The notes beneath the pieces were generated by a model. The model did no database searches, was not told the DNA's origin, and saw only the letters and a list, made by a program, of their open reading frames with translations. Positions 44,250-55,414 of a DNA stretch of 64,000 nucleotides are shown one piece after another. Position 1 is the stretch's first letter; each line of letters starts with the position of its first letter. This stretch comes from Triglochin maritima (Eukaryota; Streptophyta; Magnoliopsida; Alismatales; Juncaginaceae): assembly GCA_963682175.1 (NCBI GenBank), contig OY821791.1, positions 22,909,826 to 22,973,825 on the forward strand. The letters are read 5' to 3'. The position numbers and the translations under genes were made by a program.

Positions 44250-46150
44250 TAGGGCATTCAGTGCACTAAACGTGGTTCGGTCGCCCATATTCATGAAATA
44301 TTTCCTTTGCTTTTCGTTTCCACAAATGTTGAGAAAGTAAAATCATCAAAAAACGATAGCGAAACTTATAAACCCGTCGGGTGCTCCGTAAGTGTAAAAA
44401 AAAATATAGTGTATCCTTTTTTGGTTTTGTTTGACAGGACAAAACCATTAATTAATTAGTCATTACACGACCTATAGTATGATAGGTTGTATTGTGTTTA
44501 ATTCATAGATCTTACCCTAGAAGGGAGAACTCACGTTGGTGGGAATCCATATCCATTTTTCCAGTTTACTTTTTTTTAATTATTAGTTTTTGTAATAATT
44601 AAATGCTTTCATTGAGAGTTGAACTCTCAATGAAAGGATTTTAGTGTCCTCTCAAGGATCTAATTGTACTTTACAAGAACAATATTGCAGTGCACTCCTT
44701 GGAAATTTGGAAATTGGAATGAAATCCATGTATAATTGAAACCTTACACGTAAGCGGTCGACTAAACCATTTTGGTTCATCGAAATGTGCTACACGAACC
44801 ACCGAAGAGATCTTGGACACTGAATATCTCATTAATCAACAAACTCGTTCTTTAAAGGGCAGAGTTGAAGTTTAAAGGATAGAGTTGAGGTTTAAATTTT
44901 AGCTTCATGTTTTAAAGGGCATAATTGTCCGTTTGAGGGCAGGTTGTCATTTAAGGAGCCTTGCGAGTTTCAAGGACAAACTCATTCTTTAAAGAACACA
45001 TAAATCCTTTAAAGGAGGACAGAAAGCAAATCAAAGGATATATTCATGCTTTAAATCGTACGAAATGAAATGTCGCAAAAAATACAAGAAATAGAAAGTC
45101 ACACCAAAGACAAATAAAACCGACATATCACTTGAGCACATCTTATTAATAAAATATGATTCGACGTAACCTTTCAGTTATGGGATATATAAATTCCTCC
45201 CATCGCTAGTCATATTTCGGTGTTCCCTGACCTTCTTAGACCCACGCATCCAGTACCATTTCAGTTCGTTTCCATCACAAACAAATGGCCTTCCAACACT
45301 ACAATGATCACTACTCTAGCGATGATTAGGATTATATAATCGGAGGACTGTAGCTAGACATAATTAACCCGATAGTGGCCAGAAGTTGGTAAACTATGGA
45401 GCTTAACCGTATTATCTGGTGCACTTGCAGGCGACATATCATTGGTGTACTAACTTCCAATCGATTTGGTGGTTGTTTGGTTTGCAAGAAAATCCTTTTG
45501 ATATTAGATTGGGTTGCAAGAAAACCCTTTTGACATTGGATTGGTTTGGTAGAACTACCAAACCAATATGCGTTAATTGGATTTGTCTTCTTGAAAGGGT
45601 TGAAAACAATCTTTGAGAACTTTGTCTTGCAAACAAATCTACCAACCCCCTTCGGATCAAGACAATCAACACTTGGGCTCCTGGACATGGGATTCAGTAT
45701 TGTTCTTTTCCACAAGTTGTTGTCATCTTTCTGTTTATTTTGTCAGGTTTATATAACCTGAAGATTTAAATCAATTGAAATTGTACTTTTGGAATGTTAT
45801 TTGTCTTCTACTTAGAAATGGTTATCAACACAATTTCATGAATGAAGAGAATCATAATAAATAGAATTAACAAGTCACACAAGAATATGTAGTGAATTTT
45901 TTCTGATCCAAGTGAAATTTAATAAAATTTTAATCATTTGTAATAATTATTTTTGGAAAATTGAAAATGGGAAAAAATGGTATCAAAATTTAGTAATAAT
46001 TCATACATAGAATTACATAAATGACGATATATATTTATTTAGTTATTTGTAAATTGTAAGAAATGAGTTGGAGGAAAGAGAGTAGTTGTTTTTACAGCAA
46101 GATATTTTTTCTGAAGGACAAACTTGAGATTCAAACATGAGCATCATGTT
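44250..46150 (+). repeat. Tandem-duplicated unknown repeat, unit B
   Basis: Second copy of unit A. It has the iteron array in the same phase (TTTAAA-type starts at 44851, 44871, 44891, 44911, 44932, 44950, 44968, 44988, 45008, 45029 and 45050), TATAAATTCCTCCC at about 45188, an ATG at about 45284 whose frame is stopped early, and the CCTGAAGATTTAAA stretch at about 45759. A hairpin of 13-bp arms (ATTGGTTTGGTAG, 45540-45552 and 45555-45567) is specific to this copy. Confidence 0.65.
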
Positions 46151-47339
46151 ATACCCAAGTTGGGATGTAAACGGGGCGAGTACTACCCGTATACCCAGGA
46201 AAGGAGATCACACGTCGGCAATTAACATATGGTCTGATGTGGTATGCATCATTATTATGGGAAAAACGTAGCCATAATGAAAGTGACACCAAATTGAACT
46301 AGTCTCTCCAATCTCATATGTTTATGACAACAGTCACAGGACACAACCTTTCATTACACGACCTACATAGTCATAGTGCTACAAGGCTAGAAAGCACATC
46401 GCACATCGGTCAGTTTCATAGTGCGACGTAGTAAGGCCAACATTTAATTGCCTTAACTTGTTTTTTGATAATGAATAAATGGCCTATTTTTTAGATAGTT
46501 AAAGCTATTTTATTGGGAGTCGTGATGAAAAGACACAACATTACAGGTTCCACCCACAATGGAGGGCTTATCCAACGATCATAAGAGATCGTGGGATGAT
46601 CTTCTTTTTCCCATCGTTTGAGATGCGTGGATCGTGTGATTTTTTTACTTTATTGTTGATATTTGTTTAATAGTGATGCGATTTCAATTGAATAATAAAT
46701 AGAGAGATGATTGTATTGTTTTAAAATGGATATATCTTAGAAAATTAAAGTAATAATTTTTTAAAAAATCACCATAATTATTATCTCCTCATGTTCTACG
46801 GATAGACACCCATATTGCTATATAAATATTGTATTTTTGAAATACTTGATTTTCGGTGGTAACATGGGTAGTAACCCGTATCTTAACTAGATTTTCCAAC
46901 TTGACAACATTTTCCATTCCAACAAAAAATTCCTACTCCATTAAAACATATCACTACTATCCTTTTGCAGTTAATAAATTAATTATTTTACCCACATTGT
47001 GGAACAATTATCTTTAAAAAAAAATAAAAAATCAGTATCAAATTTTAGTAATATTAATTTATATATACATAAAAGAGATAAATGATTATTATTTATTTAT
47101 TTGTAAAATGTAAGAAATGAGTTGGACGAATGAGAATAGTTGATTGATGATAGGATCTTTTTATAAATGATCGTGGTTGAGAAGATGAAAGAGAAAGTGA
47201 TTGTGGAGAACTGCAAAAGCTAACGTGGCAGAGAGGTAAAACTAGGATGATTTCTTTTAAGATCATGGTTGCGGATGCTCAAGGTTGAGAAGATGAAAAA
47301 GAAAGAGATTGTGGATATGCTGTGAAGTGTGGGGGTATT
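46151..47339. other. AT-rich repeat debris
   Basis: No gene. GGACACAACC (46327) and ATGTAAGAAATGAGTTGGA (about 47108) repeat landmarks of units A and B, so a third, partial copy is mixed in. AGTGTGGGGGTATT at 47327-47339, just before the next LTR, looks like an Athila-type polypurine tract. Confidence 0.5.
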
Positions 47340-48689
47340 TGATTAGTAGCATATCATAGAGTGAACTCATGCTATAAATCCTTTATTTTACCCGATATTT
47401 GTGTTACTCCAGTGTTTGTTTGATGTGTTTTAGTTTTTAGGAAATAAGGAAGACTGAAATGCAAAAAGGAAGACTGAAATGCAAAAAGAAAGACCCTATT
47501 GAAGCATGATGGACCTGTTTGTCAAGATCAATGACCCATCTCCAATTCTAGAAAGACCTAGATGAAACCCAGAGGGACCAAAGTGTAAGGCAAAATATGT
47601 TGGTTGTAAAAGTCCATAATCTCCTGAAGCTGTAAATTAACAGTTTAAACAAAACGGGCTAGCTCGAACCAACAACTCCAGGTGCACCCCACATGTTCAA
47701 TATGTTCACTAAAGCTGTTGTCAAAATTTGAGGGCAATCGACGAAAATGACCCTCCAATAGAGGATTAAAATCCGCCATTTGCAAATCCAGTTAAATGTT
47801 TGGCAGGCGGATTTCTTCAGTGGGTCAGGTGTCATGTCAAAGCACTATGCAACATCCAAATCTGATTTACACTCGTCTGATTGCACCCAGATTCATTGAC
47901 ACTTGTCTTTCTTCTATAAATAGAAATGTTTCTCCTACCTTTACACTCTCTCTCAACCTTCCTCCATTAGAATAGGTTTAGTTTACCAAATTGGCCAGCA
48001 AAGGAATGATGGTGGATGAAAGTTGTAATCTTACTCTTTTCTTAATCTAATGATAGATTTGAGTTCCTCTCTTCTTTAGCTTCCTTTCTATCCAAGTATT
48101 TGTACATTTTGTTAGTTGATTTAGTAGTTTGCTATTCTTGCCATGTTGAGTGAAGATTTGTTGCTTTCCATACTTCTTGTTACGAGTAGAGAATAGATTC
48201 ACCCCATTTAGGGTGGAGGTGATGTAGACTATGTGTTGTGTTGTGATGGGTTCCTCTTATTTATATCATTTCCTTGTGCTTAATGTAGATCCATACTTGT
48301 ACCATGCTTAAACATGCATTAGATGGTATAATGGCCACACTAGGTACTTATCTCATGCTAGATCTAGAGTTTATCTTGTTACTTGTAATGCTTTATCTTG
48401 TCTCAAGCTAGCTTCGACTTGTCTGCCACACACTCTACACTTGTGCCTAATTGCATTGAGCACCCACTCACACACACATACCTCTACACACCACTCCATC
48501 GGGGTTATGTTATGTTGTTTATTCATTCTCAGTTTAGTTAGTTTAGCATAACCTTCTCAACTTCCTTTTCTCTCCCATTCGAGTATGGTGGGAACTACGA
48601 CACTTCGCAACTCCTCGTGGCACGACCCGTACTTACCACGTGTTTATCAACACTGTGACCTTGAGGTTTTGAACTTTTAAAATTTCACA
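47340..48689 (+). repeat. 5' LTR of the plus-strand Athila-related element
   Basis: Starts TGATTAGTAGCATATCA and ends TTTCACA. TATAAATAG is at 47925-47933. U3 hairpin arms AAATCCGCC (47769-47777) and GGCGGATTT (47806-47814) lie about 110-150 bp upstream of the TATA box. Confidence 0.8.
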
Positions 48690-48695
48690 TGTTTT

Positions 48696-48712
48696 TTGCA
48701 TCGTTGCCAAGG
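48696..48712 (+). other. Primer-binding site, degenerate tRNA-Asp type
   Basis: TTGCATCGTTGCCAAGG against the intact TGGCGCCGTTGCCGGGG, with the family's 6-bp spacing from the LTR end. Confidence 0.65.
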
Positions 48713-49837
48713 AGTAAGTTTCGGTTGTCGTGTCCACCATTTTTGTGGGTTGTTTCATTTTCTGTTTGGATTTGTATGCAAGGAATTACGTTGGCAGGAG
48801 AACACATTGGACCAGGAGAGTATGGACCAGAAACTGTATAGCCTAAAACCCTGTACATTCCTCCTTGGATTTTCATCTGCCAATGTCAGATCAGGTGTGA
48901 ATTTTGGTTTCTAGTTTACAACACATGCTTCTTGTTTGCTTCAGTGTTTTCAAGTCTTCTTCTACACTTAGTACATGCTTCAGGCTTATATCATAACACA
49001 TTAAATGTACATGATTCACCTTTAAGACAACTTGACCTCTCAAACTCAAAGGAAAAGATTAGATTGATTGTCATCTAGGTCATGCATCATTTGTAGACCT
49101 TACACACATTTGTTTGTATTTCCTTTACATTTCTGATATCAATTGCTGGCATGAGGTACGTGCATTCTTCTCTTTTACATGTATTGTTAAAGCATTCATT
49201 AGTGAGGTGCATCAGGACAAGTGTGAGGTGAGTGTTTGTTTGGAGAGTTGATTGCTAGATTTAAGACTCAAAATGCTACTAACGACGAGTTGTCCCATAG
49301 AGCTAAGGTGGGGGATTTCATCACACCTTCCTTCACCCAAAAAATCACACTAATCTAAAGTCCCAATTAGAATAAAGTAGACATCCGTCCTAAGGACTTT
49401 AGGCACACTTACGAGACAATTTCATTCTCGACGTCATGGCCTAAATGTTGTTGTTTGCTTTGTTGGATTGAGACTTTTGGGAACTCCAGGTCTCTATTTT
49501 CTAATTTGGCTTTATGACCTGCGACCGAGGGGGTGAGGCATTCGAGAGTGCAAAGAGTCATGGTTAGGCGTCGTCTAGCCTAAGGATCATTAGTTAACCT
49601 TAGGTTTGCTTGAGTTATGTTTGCTAGTTTATGCTTGTACCTGACCCCACTACCCACGCTAGTTCATAAGGCTGCTTCTCTTCTCACCCGAGTCATATTC
49701 TCCTCTATTTCTATCGTTTAGTCTCGTCCACTTTACACTTTCTCTTTTTGTTTTAGGGTCAAGTCGAGCACTTTTATGTGAGCTTGATCTCGTGATGGTG
49801 AGAGTAGTCGATTTGAGAGTGTTATTGTCGAGATGTA
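48713..49837 (+). other. Leader of the plus-strand Athila-related element
   Basis: Non-coding. Shares TCATCTAGGTCATGCATCAT (about 49070) and GGTTAGGCGTCGTCTAG (about 49563) with the minus-strand relative. Confidence 0.6.
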
Positions 49838-51261
49838 TGCTTACATGGGCGATCATTCATTTCATTTTTCGACCAGGACTACTCTCCTTGGTATACCCAA
49901 TCTATGTATCCTGGCGTGCCCTAGACAAGCACCCAATAGGGTTGGGACAATATTTATTATGTAGCTGAGTAGTATTTAGATTGGGGTGATATGAGAGAGG
50001 CACCAACTGCTAGACCATCATCTAGTTATGTCGTATCATACGTTGGTGAACAAACAAAGTCATTACAAGAAACTTTGGCCTCTTTCGTGTGTGCAGTAGA
50101 GGGTATGACTGGATCAGTGGGTCCAGAAGCCACGTCAGATGACCAGAGTGGTTTAAGTGGTCACGTGTTTGAAAAGTGTACGTATGTTCCTCTCGAACCC
50201 GAATATCATGATGTTTTTCCCCTAAGGTACTCATTATGAGCCATATGCATTAACGTATAACCCAAGGAGGACATAATCATGGGGAAACCATAGAAATCAT
50301 ACATCATGGCCGCCCTAGTATCCTCCTCCTGAATACCCAGAATTCTACCAACACCCAACTACCAATCATTGGACTCATTGTTAGCCCATCAACACCAAAC
50401 ACGAAAATTCCAAAATTCGGACTTGGGCCTCATAGTTGACCCCCGACTTGATTCCATAGAAGAACCCCACCAAACATTCTTGAAAACCACTCAATATTTG
50501 ATGAAGTCCAACTTGAATCCTTTGCAAACTCTGGAAATGCAAGTGAGTCGAATGACACAACAATTAAGTGAACGTGAGGAGGGAGGCCCTTCTTGTCAAC
50601 ATGAGGATTCATCTTCTGATATTGAACCACCACCACATCCACAAATTCAAAGCATAATCTTTCAATGTCAAACTCCTAGTCAGTTTGAGGGACTTGGGGT
50701 GTCAATTAACGATCACTTGGTGGAGGATTCGATCCAAATTGATAGTAATATGGACCAACTTGATTTTGAGTTGCCACAGGACAAGGGCATATCTTTTTGT
50801 ACAGTGGTCGTTGAGCCACATGATCTTAATGTTGTCCCCTTAAGGACATTCATCTTTGATGGAGGAGCAGCTCCCTTATACTCTTATTTTCATAAGACCT
50901 GATGAGGGTATTGAGAGGTCCTTAAAGGATATCTTGGGTGAAAGACCCACTTTCTGTTCGCCTGGTGTGTTGGGGAACCATAATGAGGTTCTTGACCACA
51001 TTTCGACACTCCTGCCTATTAGTTGGAGAGTTTAGATTGATGATCATGATTTTAATACTGGAATGGGGAAACTCTTCTTCTGCTGAGCAATTGTTCCAAA
51101 CACTTGAGTGGTTCAAGATCTTTCAGTTTGATCCTTTGAATCAGACGCCTTTGCATCCGATTCATGAACCTCTCCTGATAACTGGTAAACTTTGTGAGTG
51201 GGACCCACACATGAGTATTTTGGCCCCATGTGGTGTCATGTTCCCATTCCAGGTATATTGA
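49838..51261 (+). pseudogene. Unusual gag-like gene (plus-strand copy)
   Basis: Same order as 7320-5780: DMREAPTARPSSSYVVSYV (block 49991-50239), a region where the zinc knuckle should be but whose first two Cys are lost (SGLSGHVFEKCTYVP), and a block of about 177 codons (50369-50902) with a helical MQVSRMTQQLSEREEGG segment. That block ends in LNVVPLRTFIFDGGAAPLYS. A shifted C-terminal block contains RVWIDDHDFNT at about 51030-51062. Stops lie near 49925 and 50237 and a frameshift after 50902. The 50369-50902 block is the longest intact piece of this family here. Function unknown beyond a presumed capsid or RNA-binding role. Confidence 0.6.
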
Positions 51262-52134
51262 TCCACTATGAGGTTCCCTTTCATTGTCCTATGACAATGG
51301 ACAATAAGAGCTTCTTTTTGTATATTGTTATATTAAAAAAAAAGGTTGTCGTGGCTCCCACTGCTTGAGGATTTGGGCACCATTTGTTAACTTGTATTCC
51401 CTTATTGAGTATCTCATAGGTTTTGGGAATTCGTGTTTATGCCCATCAACATAACCACGAACTTCCTATTGTGTTTGACATTGGGGAGATCTTATCCTGT
51501 TTATTCATAAATCCATGTAGTATCATACTCACATTCATTGAGGACAATGCATGAAGTAAGTGCAGGGTAGTTTTATCATCGGTATATAGTCGAGTCTTTT
51601 CTTTGTATTGTTAAGGTCATGATAGTGTGCTGCATTTTACATTGATATGTCTTGGTATACCATGATCGTTGGGTGACTTGACTTCTTTTGCTTTCTTAGT
51701 GCATTATATCTTCTATTTCTTTCAAAATCTTCATGTGTTTGTTAAAAAAATGTTTTGGGGGTTTTGCTTGTGTTTAGCATTTGCAAAACTGTTGAGAGGC
51801 AAGTAAAAATGAAGCTTCCGTAATCCACTTAAACATGATGCAATAGGATATCTAGTACACTGACTTTATGTCTTATCTAGTCATGAGGATGCACCATGGT
51901 TTTCCCTCGGGGGATAGTAATTATATGGTTTCAGTGCTAAAATAAATAAAGAATACCTAAAACCTACCGAGTCAGAGAATTCGTGTTTCTTAGTATAAGG
52001 AAGTTTGTTGAATCTAGGGACCCTTAAACTCGTGTTATGAAACCTTTAGTGCAGGGGTTTCGGTTCATATATAGATAAGAAATAATTTACTATGGTGTTC
52101 TCTCTTCTCGCACGACTCCTATCACTCTGGAAAT
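51262..52134 (+). other. 3' region of the plus-strand Athila-related element
   Basis: Contains TTGAGGACAATGCATGAAG (about 51537), the lineage's 3' landmark, and GGATATCTAGTACACTGAC (about 51848), shared with the minus-strand relative. No gene. Confidence 0.65.
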
Positions 52135-54288
52135 TGAAGGGAATGTGTTCTAAAACTTTTACTTTTAAATGTCGATTATTATGAATTGAATGGGAAATCA
52201 TTTTGTTCCTTGTTTATGTTATTCGTCTTTTAGAAGTGTTAAGGAAGAGGCTCTTGGTCCTTATCTGTAGAGCTCTAAAATATATTGGTTTACATAAAAC
52301 AAAAGATATTCGCAATCATGGTAATTAACATGGGACATTAATTACCGAGTTAAGATTGTCGTGTTGGTCATAGATCATTGTAGCTCTACAAGTGAGTGAC
52401 AACACGGGTACGCAAAAGAGGAAAATATTACTTTTGTATACCGAATGGACCTAATAAGTAAAATATTATAGAAATGTGTTTTTGTGTCATTAATATTTTA
52501 CGGTGTCCTTGGTCCTTTGATATGAGACTTATATCCGATCACTTAAGAAATACTTGATTAGGCTAGTGTCTTGAGCTATCGATAAGTGTAGTGTAAAGGC
52601 ATTGGTTGGTTAAGTATGGCTTTTGTTGGAGAAGATAATTAGTCAAAAGATTATCATTGCCTCTCTTAATTGAGTAATGATATTAATGGGCCCCTTGATA
52701 AAGCAAAGTTATAATGTGCACAATGTGATTTGAGTTAAGTCACATATTTATAACTAGCTTAAAGAGATCAAGAAATGAATACTAATACAAAGATGACACA
52801 ATACTACTTTGTATGTATTCTTACTATCATGGGGCAAGGGACGGACACAAGTGGTGCACTCCATCACTAATTGGATCGGGTTTTGGTTCGAGCTGAATTA
52901 AGACATCTAGCTAATTGGGAACTATAATGTGTAGCTAGATACCGCTTATAGTTTGTGAAGTTAAGCTATTAATATCACTGCTAATTTAGCTTAGATCCTC
53001 CCATAGGTCACACCATAAAACAGGGAAACAAGAAGGTGAATTTATGTTCATATGATGTATCGAGTTTCGTATACATGTGGTGAATCGATAAAATCATTAT
53101 GCCTTCCTCAAGAGAAAATATCATTTGGTATAAATGAGCTTTTAGGAGGAAGAAAGACATGGATAGTAACTTGACAACCTACAAAGCAAGGCTTGTAGCA
53201 AAAGTTATACTCAAATTCAAGAAATTGACTTTGATGAGATTTTTGAGAAGTTGTCATGTTAAAATATATTCGGATTATGCTCACTATTACCGCATTTCAC
53301 AATTGTGAGATATGGAAGATGGATATCAAAATGGCGTTCCCTAAACGGGAACTTGGAGGAGGATTTGTACATGGTACAACCTCAAGGTTTTGATAATCCA
53401 AATAATAGCAAGAAAAAATGCAAGTTTCGAGGATCCATTTATGGATTGAAGCAAGCATCGAGGAGTTGGAACAAACGCTTTGACGAAGAGGTAAAGAAGA
53501 TTCACTTCATTCAAAGTAAAGGAAAACCTTGTTGATACAAGGATATTTGTGGGAGCCATGCAACACTTCTGATCTTCTATGTCGATGACATATTGCTCAT
53601 GAGCAATCATATACCTTTGCATTAGCAAACGAGAAATTTCATTGAAATCGGCATTCTCAATGAAAAGAAATGGATGAGGCTCAACACATCTTGAGAATCA
53701 AGATACATTGAGATACATCCCGTAGACTCATTGGCTTCAGTCAACGTGCATACATTGACAAGGTCTTGAAAATGGTCAGGGTGAACAATTCCGATGTGGA
53801 CAATGTGCCAATAAGTATGAGTATAAGTGTGCAACTCAAGGAGTCTCAACGTGCTCAATCACGCAGAAACTTGGAGTACATGAAGGTAGCCCTTATGCTT
53901 CAGCAAAAGGAAGGACCATGTACACAATGACTTGCACAAGACTCAATATCTCGTATGCTCTAAACGACACAAGAGGTCAACAATCCAACGCAAGTCCTAA
54001 TCGTAGGATTGCGGTCAAGAATATTCTGAAGTACCTTAACTGGACTGAAGATAAGGTTCTTGTTTATGGAAGACAAAGGAGAAAATAGCCGAGGGCTATT
54101 TTGATGCAATTCTTATAGGAATTCTTGACAATAGGAGGTTGGGATGATGATGCGTCATCATTATCGAAGGTGGAGGCATGAGCTAGTGTAGTTAGGAGTA
54201 ATATCACTACGGCTAACTCAACCACCAATCCTATATGTTTATAAAATTTCGAAAAATATATACATATAATAGGGCACGAAATCCAACA
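52135..54288 (+). repeat. 5' LTR of copia-4 with a pol insertion
   Basis: Starts TGAAGGGAATGTG, ends AAATCCAACA one base before the primer site. Without 53100-54228 it would be about 1.03 kb. The 3' LTR is truncated before the insertion point, so whether both LTRs carried the insert cannot be seen. Confidence 0.75.
53100..54228 (+). repeat. Copy of copia-4 pol inside the 5' LTR
   Basis: 1129 bp matching 57878-59006 with about 11 differences, about 99%. It includes RT remnants (NLEEDLYMVQPQGF, IYGLKQASRSWNKRF, a frame-shifted YVDDILL) and the RNase H start. It shares the stops and frameshifts of the resident copy, so it was copied after pol had decayed. Confidence 0.9.
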
Positions 54289-54289
54289 G

Positions 54290-54301
54290 TGGTATCAGAG
54301 C
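54290..54301 (+). other. Primer-binding site, tRNA-iMet
   Basis: TGGTATCAGAGC, the intact copia-type primer site. Confidence 0.95.
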
Positions 54302-55414
54302 TTTTGATTCATATTATCTTTGATTTAAACTATAAAATCAATTTAGGCTACCATCTGGAATCAAAACAATTCGGTTTTATTTCTTTTTCGAGTTTTTCGA
54401 TGTTTTGTTGATAAAATTCTAATAAATTCGTTTTGATGGTTTTATATATTTTAAAACATCACACATGATTGTTAGAATTGAAATATAGACATTTGTCTGA
54501 TTTATAAAATTTTCGTTTTATTTTAAATGATTATTTTATAAACGAATCAACAAAACGGAAAAGGACTAATGTTCAACTTTCCTTTTGGAAATTGGATGAA
54601 CAGCAGTTCAAAATAATTAATTTTGAACTATGGATGCATGAAAAACAATTTAATGGATTTCAAATGATTTTTCTAGAATTGTTCGATTTAGATGCTTGAT
54701 AATCTAGATTAAATAGTTTAGATTGGACATGCGTGTGATGAATGTGATTGAATGTTAGGATGTGTATGAATGGTAATATGCACGATAACCTAAAATTATG
54801 AATCAGATGTTAATATATGAAATTGTCCAACAAAATTAAGAGTAATTTTCCAGCTTATTTCATCCACTAGCAGCCATCGATCGAGGGATACTCTGCTCGC
54901 CCTTAGTGGGAGATAGCTCCCTCCATCTTTGGGAATAGTGGGAGATATAATGGTTGTCTATTGTTGTGCCACAATTAAATATATGAGGTGTGTTTCACCC
55001 TAGTGAACCCCAAGTTTGTTTAATTGTGAATACAATGGATAAACGTATCTCGTATCAAATGAAAATAAGTTTTCTTAACATTACCTAGAGCCCTCGCTCA
55101 GTTTTGGGAAAAAGTTTTTCTTACGAGGCTAGGTCGCATTCCCTCATAATTAAAACGACAAGAATCACAAAAGTTTGAAGATGCTTGTATTGCTAAAATT
55201 CAAAAAGGTTGTGATTAGAAAGAGTTTTTCTTACCTTGATAATGTGATATATTCGCTAGCCCTTAACTAGTCTATATTACAATGGATAGGATCTTGGATT
55301 ACTGCATTTACGGGCAAAATTTTATTTGCAGTATTTACATTTATATTTGATATATATGTATGTATTTTTAAACATAAAATTGACATAAAATCCTTTATAA
55401 TTTATTTTATAGAA
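54302..55414 (+). other. Leader of copia-4
   Basis: Long AT-rich leader without a convincing gene. TAGTGGGAGATA occurs twice (about 54894 and 54926), purine tracts like the element's own polypurine tract. Confidence 0.6.

Larger units (their letters stand above)
39930..44250 (+). repeat. Tandem-duplicated unknown repeat, unit A
   Basis: Collinear with 44250-46150 apart from two insertions (solo LTR 41217-42630; a block at about 43245-43715 with a CACTA end). Landmarks in order: ACAAATGTTGAGAAAGTAAA (about 40008), TATGATAGGACACAACC, the 20-bp iteron array (40449-40674), TATAAATTCCTCCC (40808), an ATG at 40905 opening a 34-codon frame (MAFHHYNDHYFNDDETYI), CCTGAAGATTTAAA (about 43079) and ATGTAAGAAATGAGTTGGAG (about 43839). 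No known domain. It could be a DNA-transposon or LTR-like unit. Confidence 0.65.
47340..52134 (+). mobile_element. Non-autonomous Athila-related element, plus strand, 3' end cut
   Basis: 5' LTR, primer site, leader, gag-like gene and 3' region, collinear with the minus-strand element at 2849-9711. It is interrupted at 52134 by copia-4, and its 3' LTR is not found in the window. No pol genes. The LTR subfamily is that of 36638-38126, whereas the minus-strand relative uses the other LTR subfamily. Confidence 0.75.

Noticed and set aside
53341..53858. Minus-strand frames over copia-4 pol, repeated at 58119-58636
   Set aside because: Antisense of RT; they recur only because the pol segment is duplicated.
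1035..54301. tRNA gene fragments suggested by TGGTATCAGAGC and TGGCGCCGTTGCC
   Set aside because: These are retroelement primer-binding sites next to LTR ends; no cloverleaf or promoter boxes are present.
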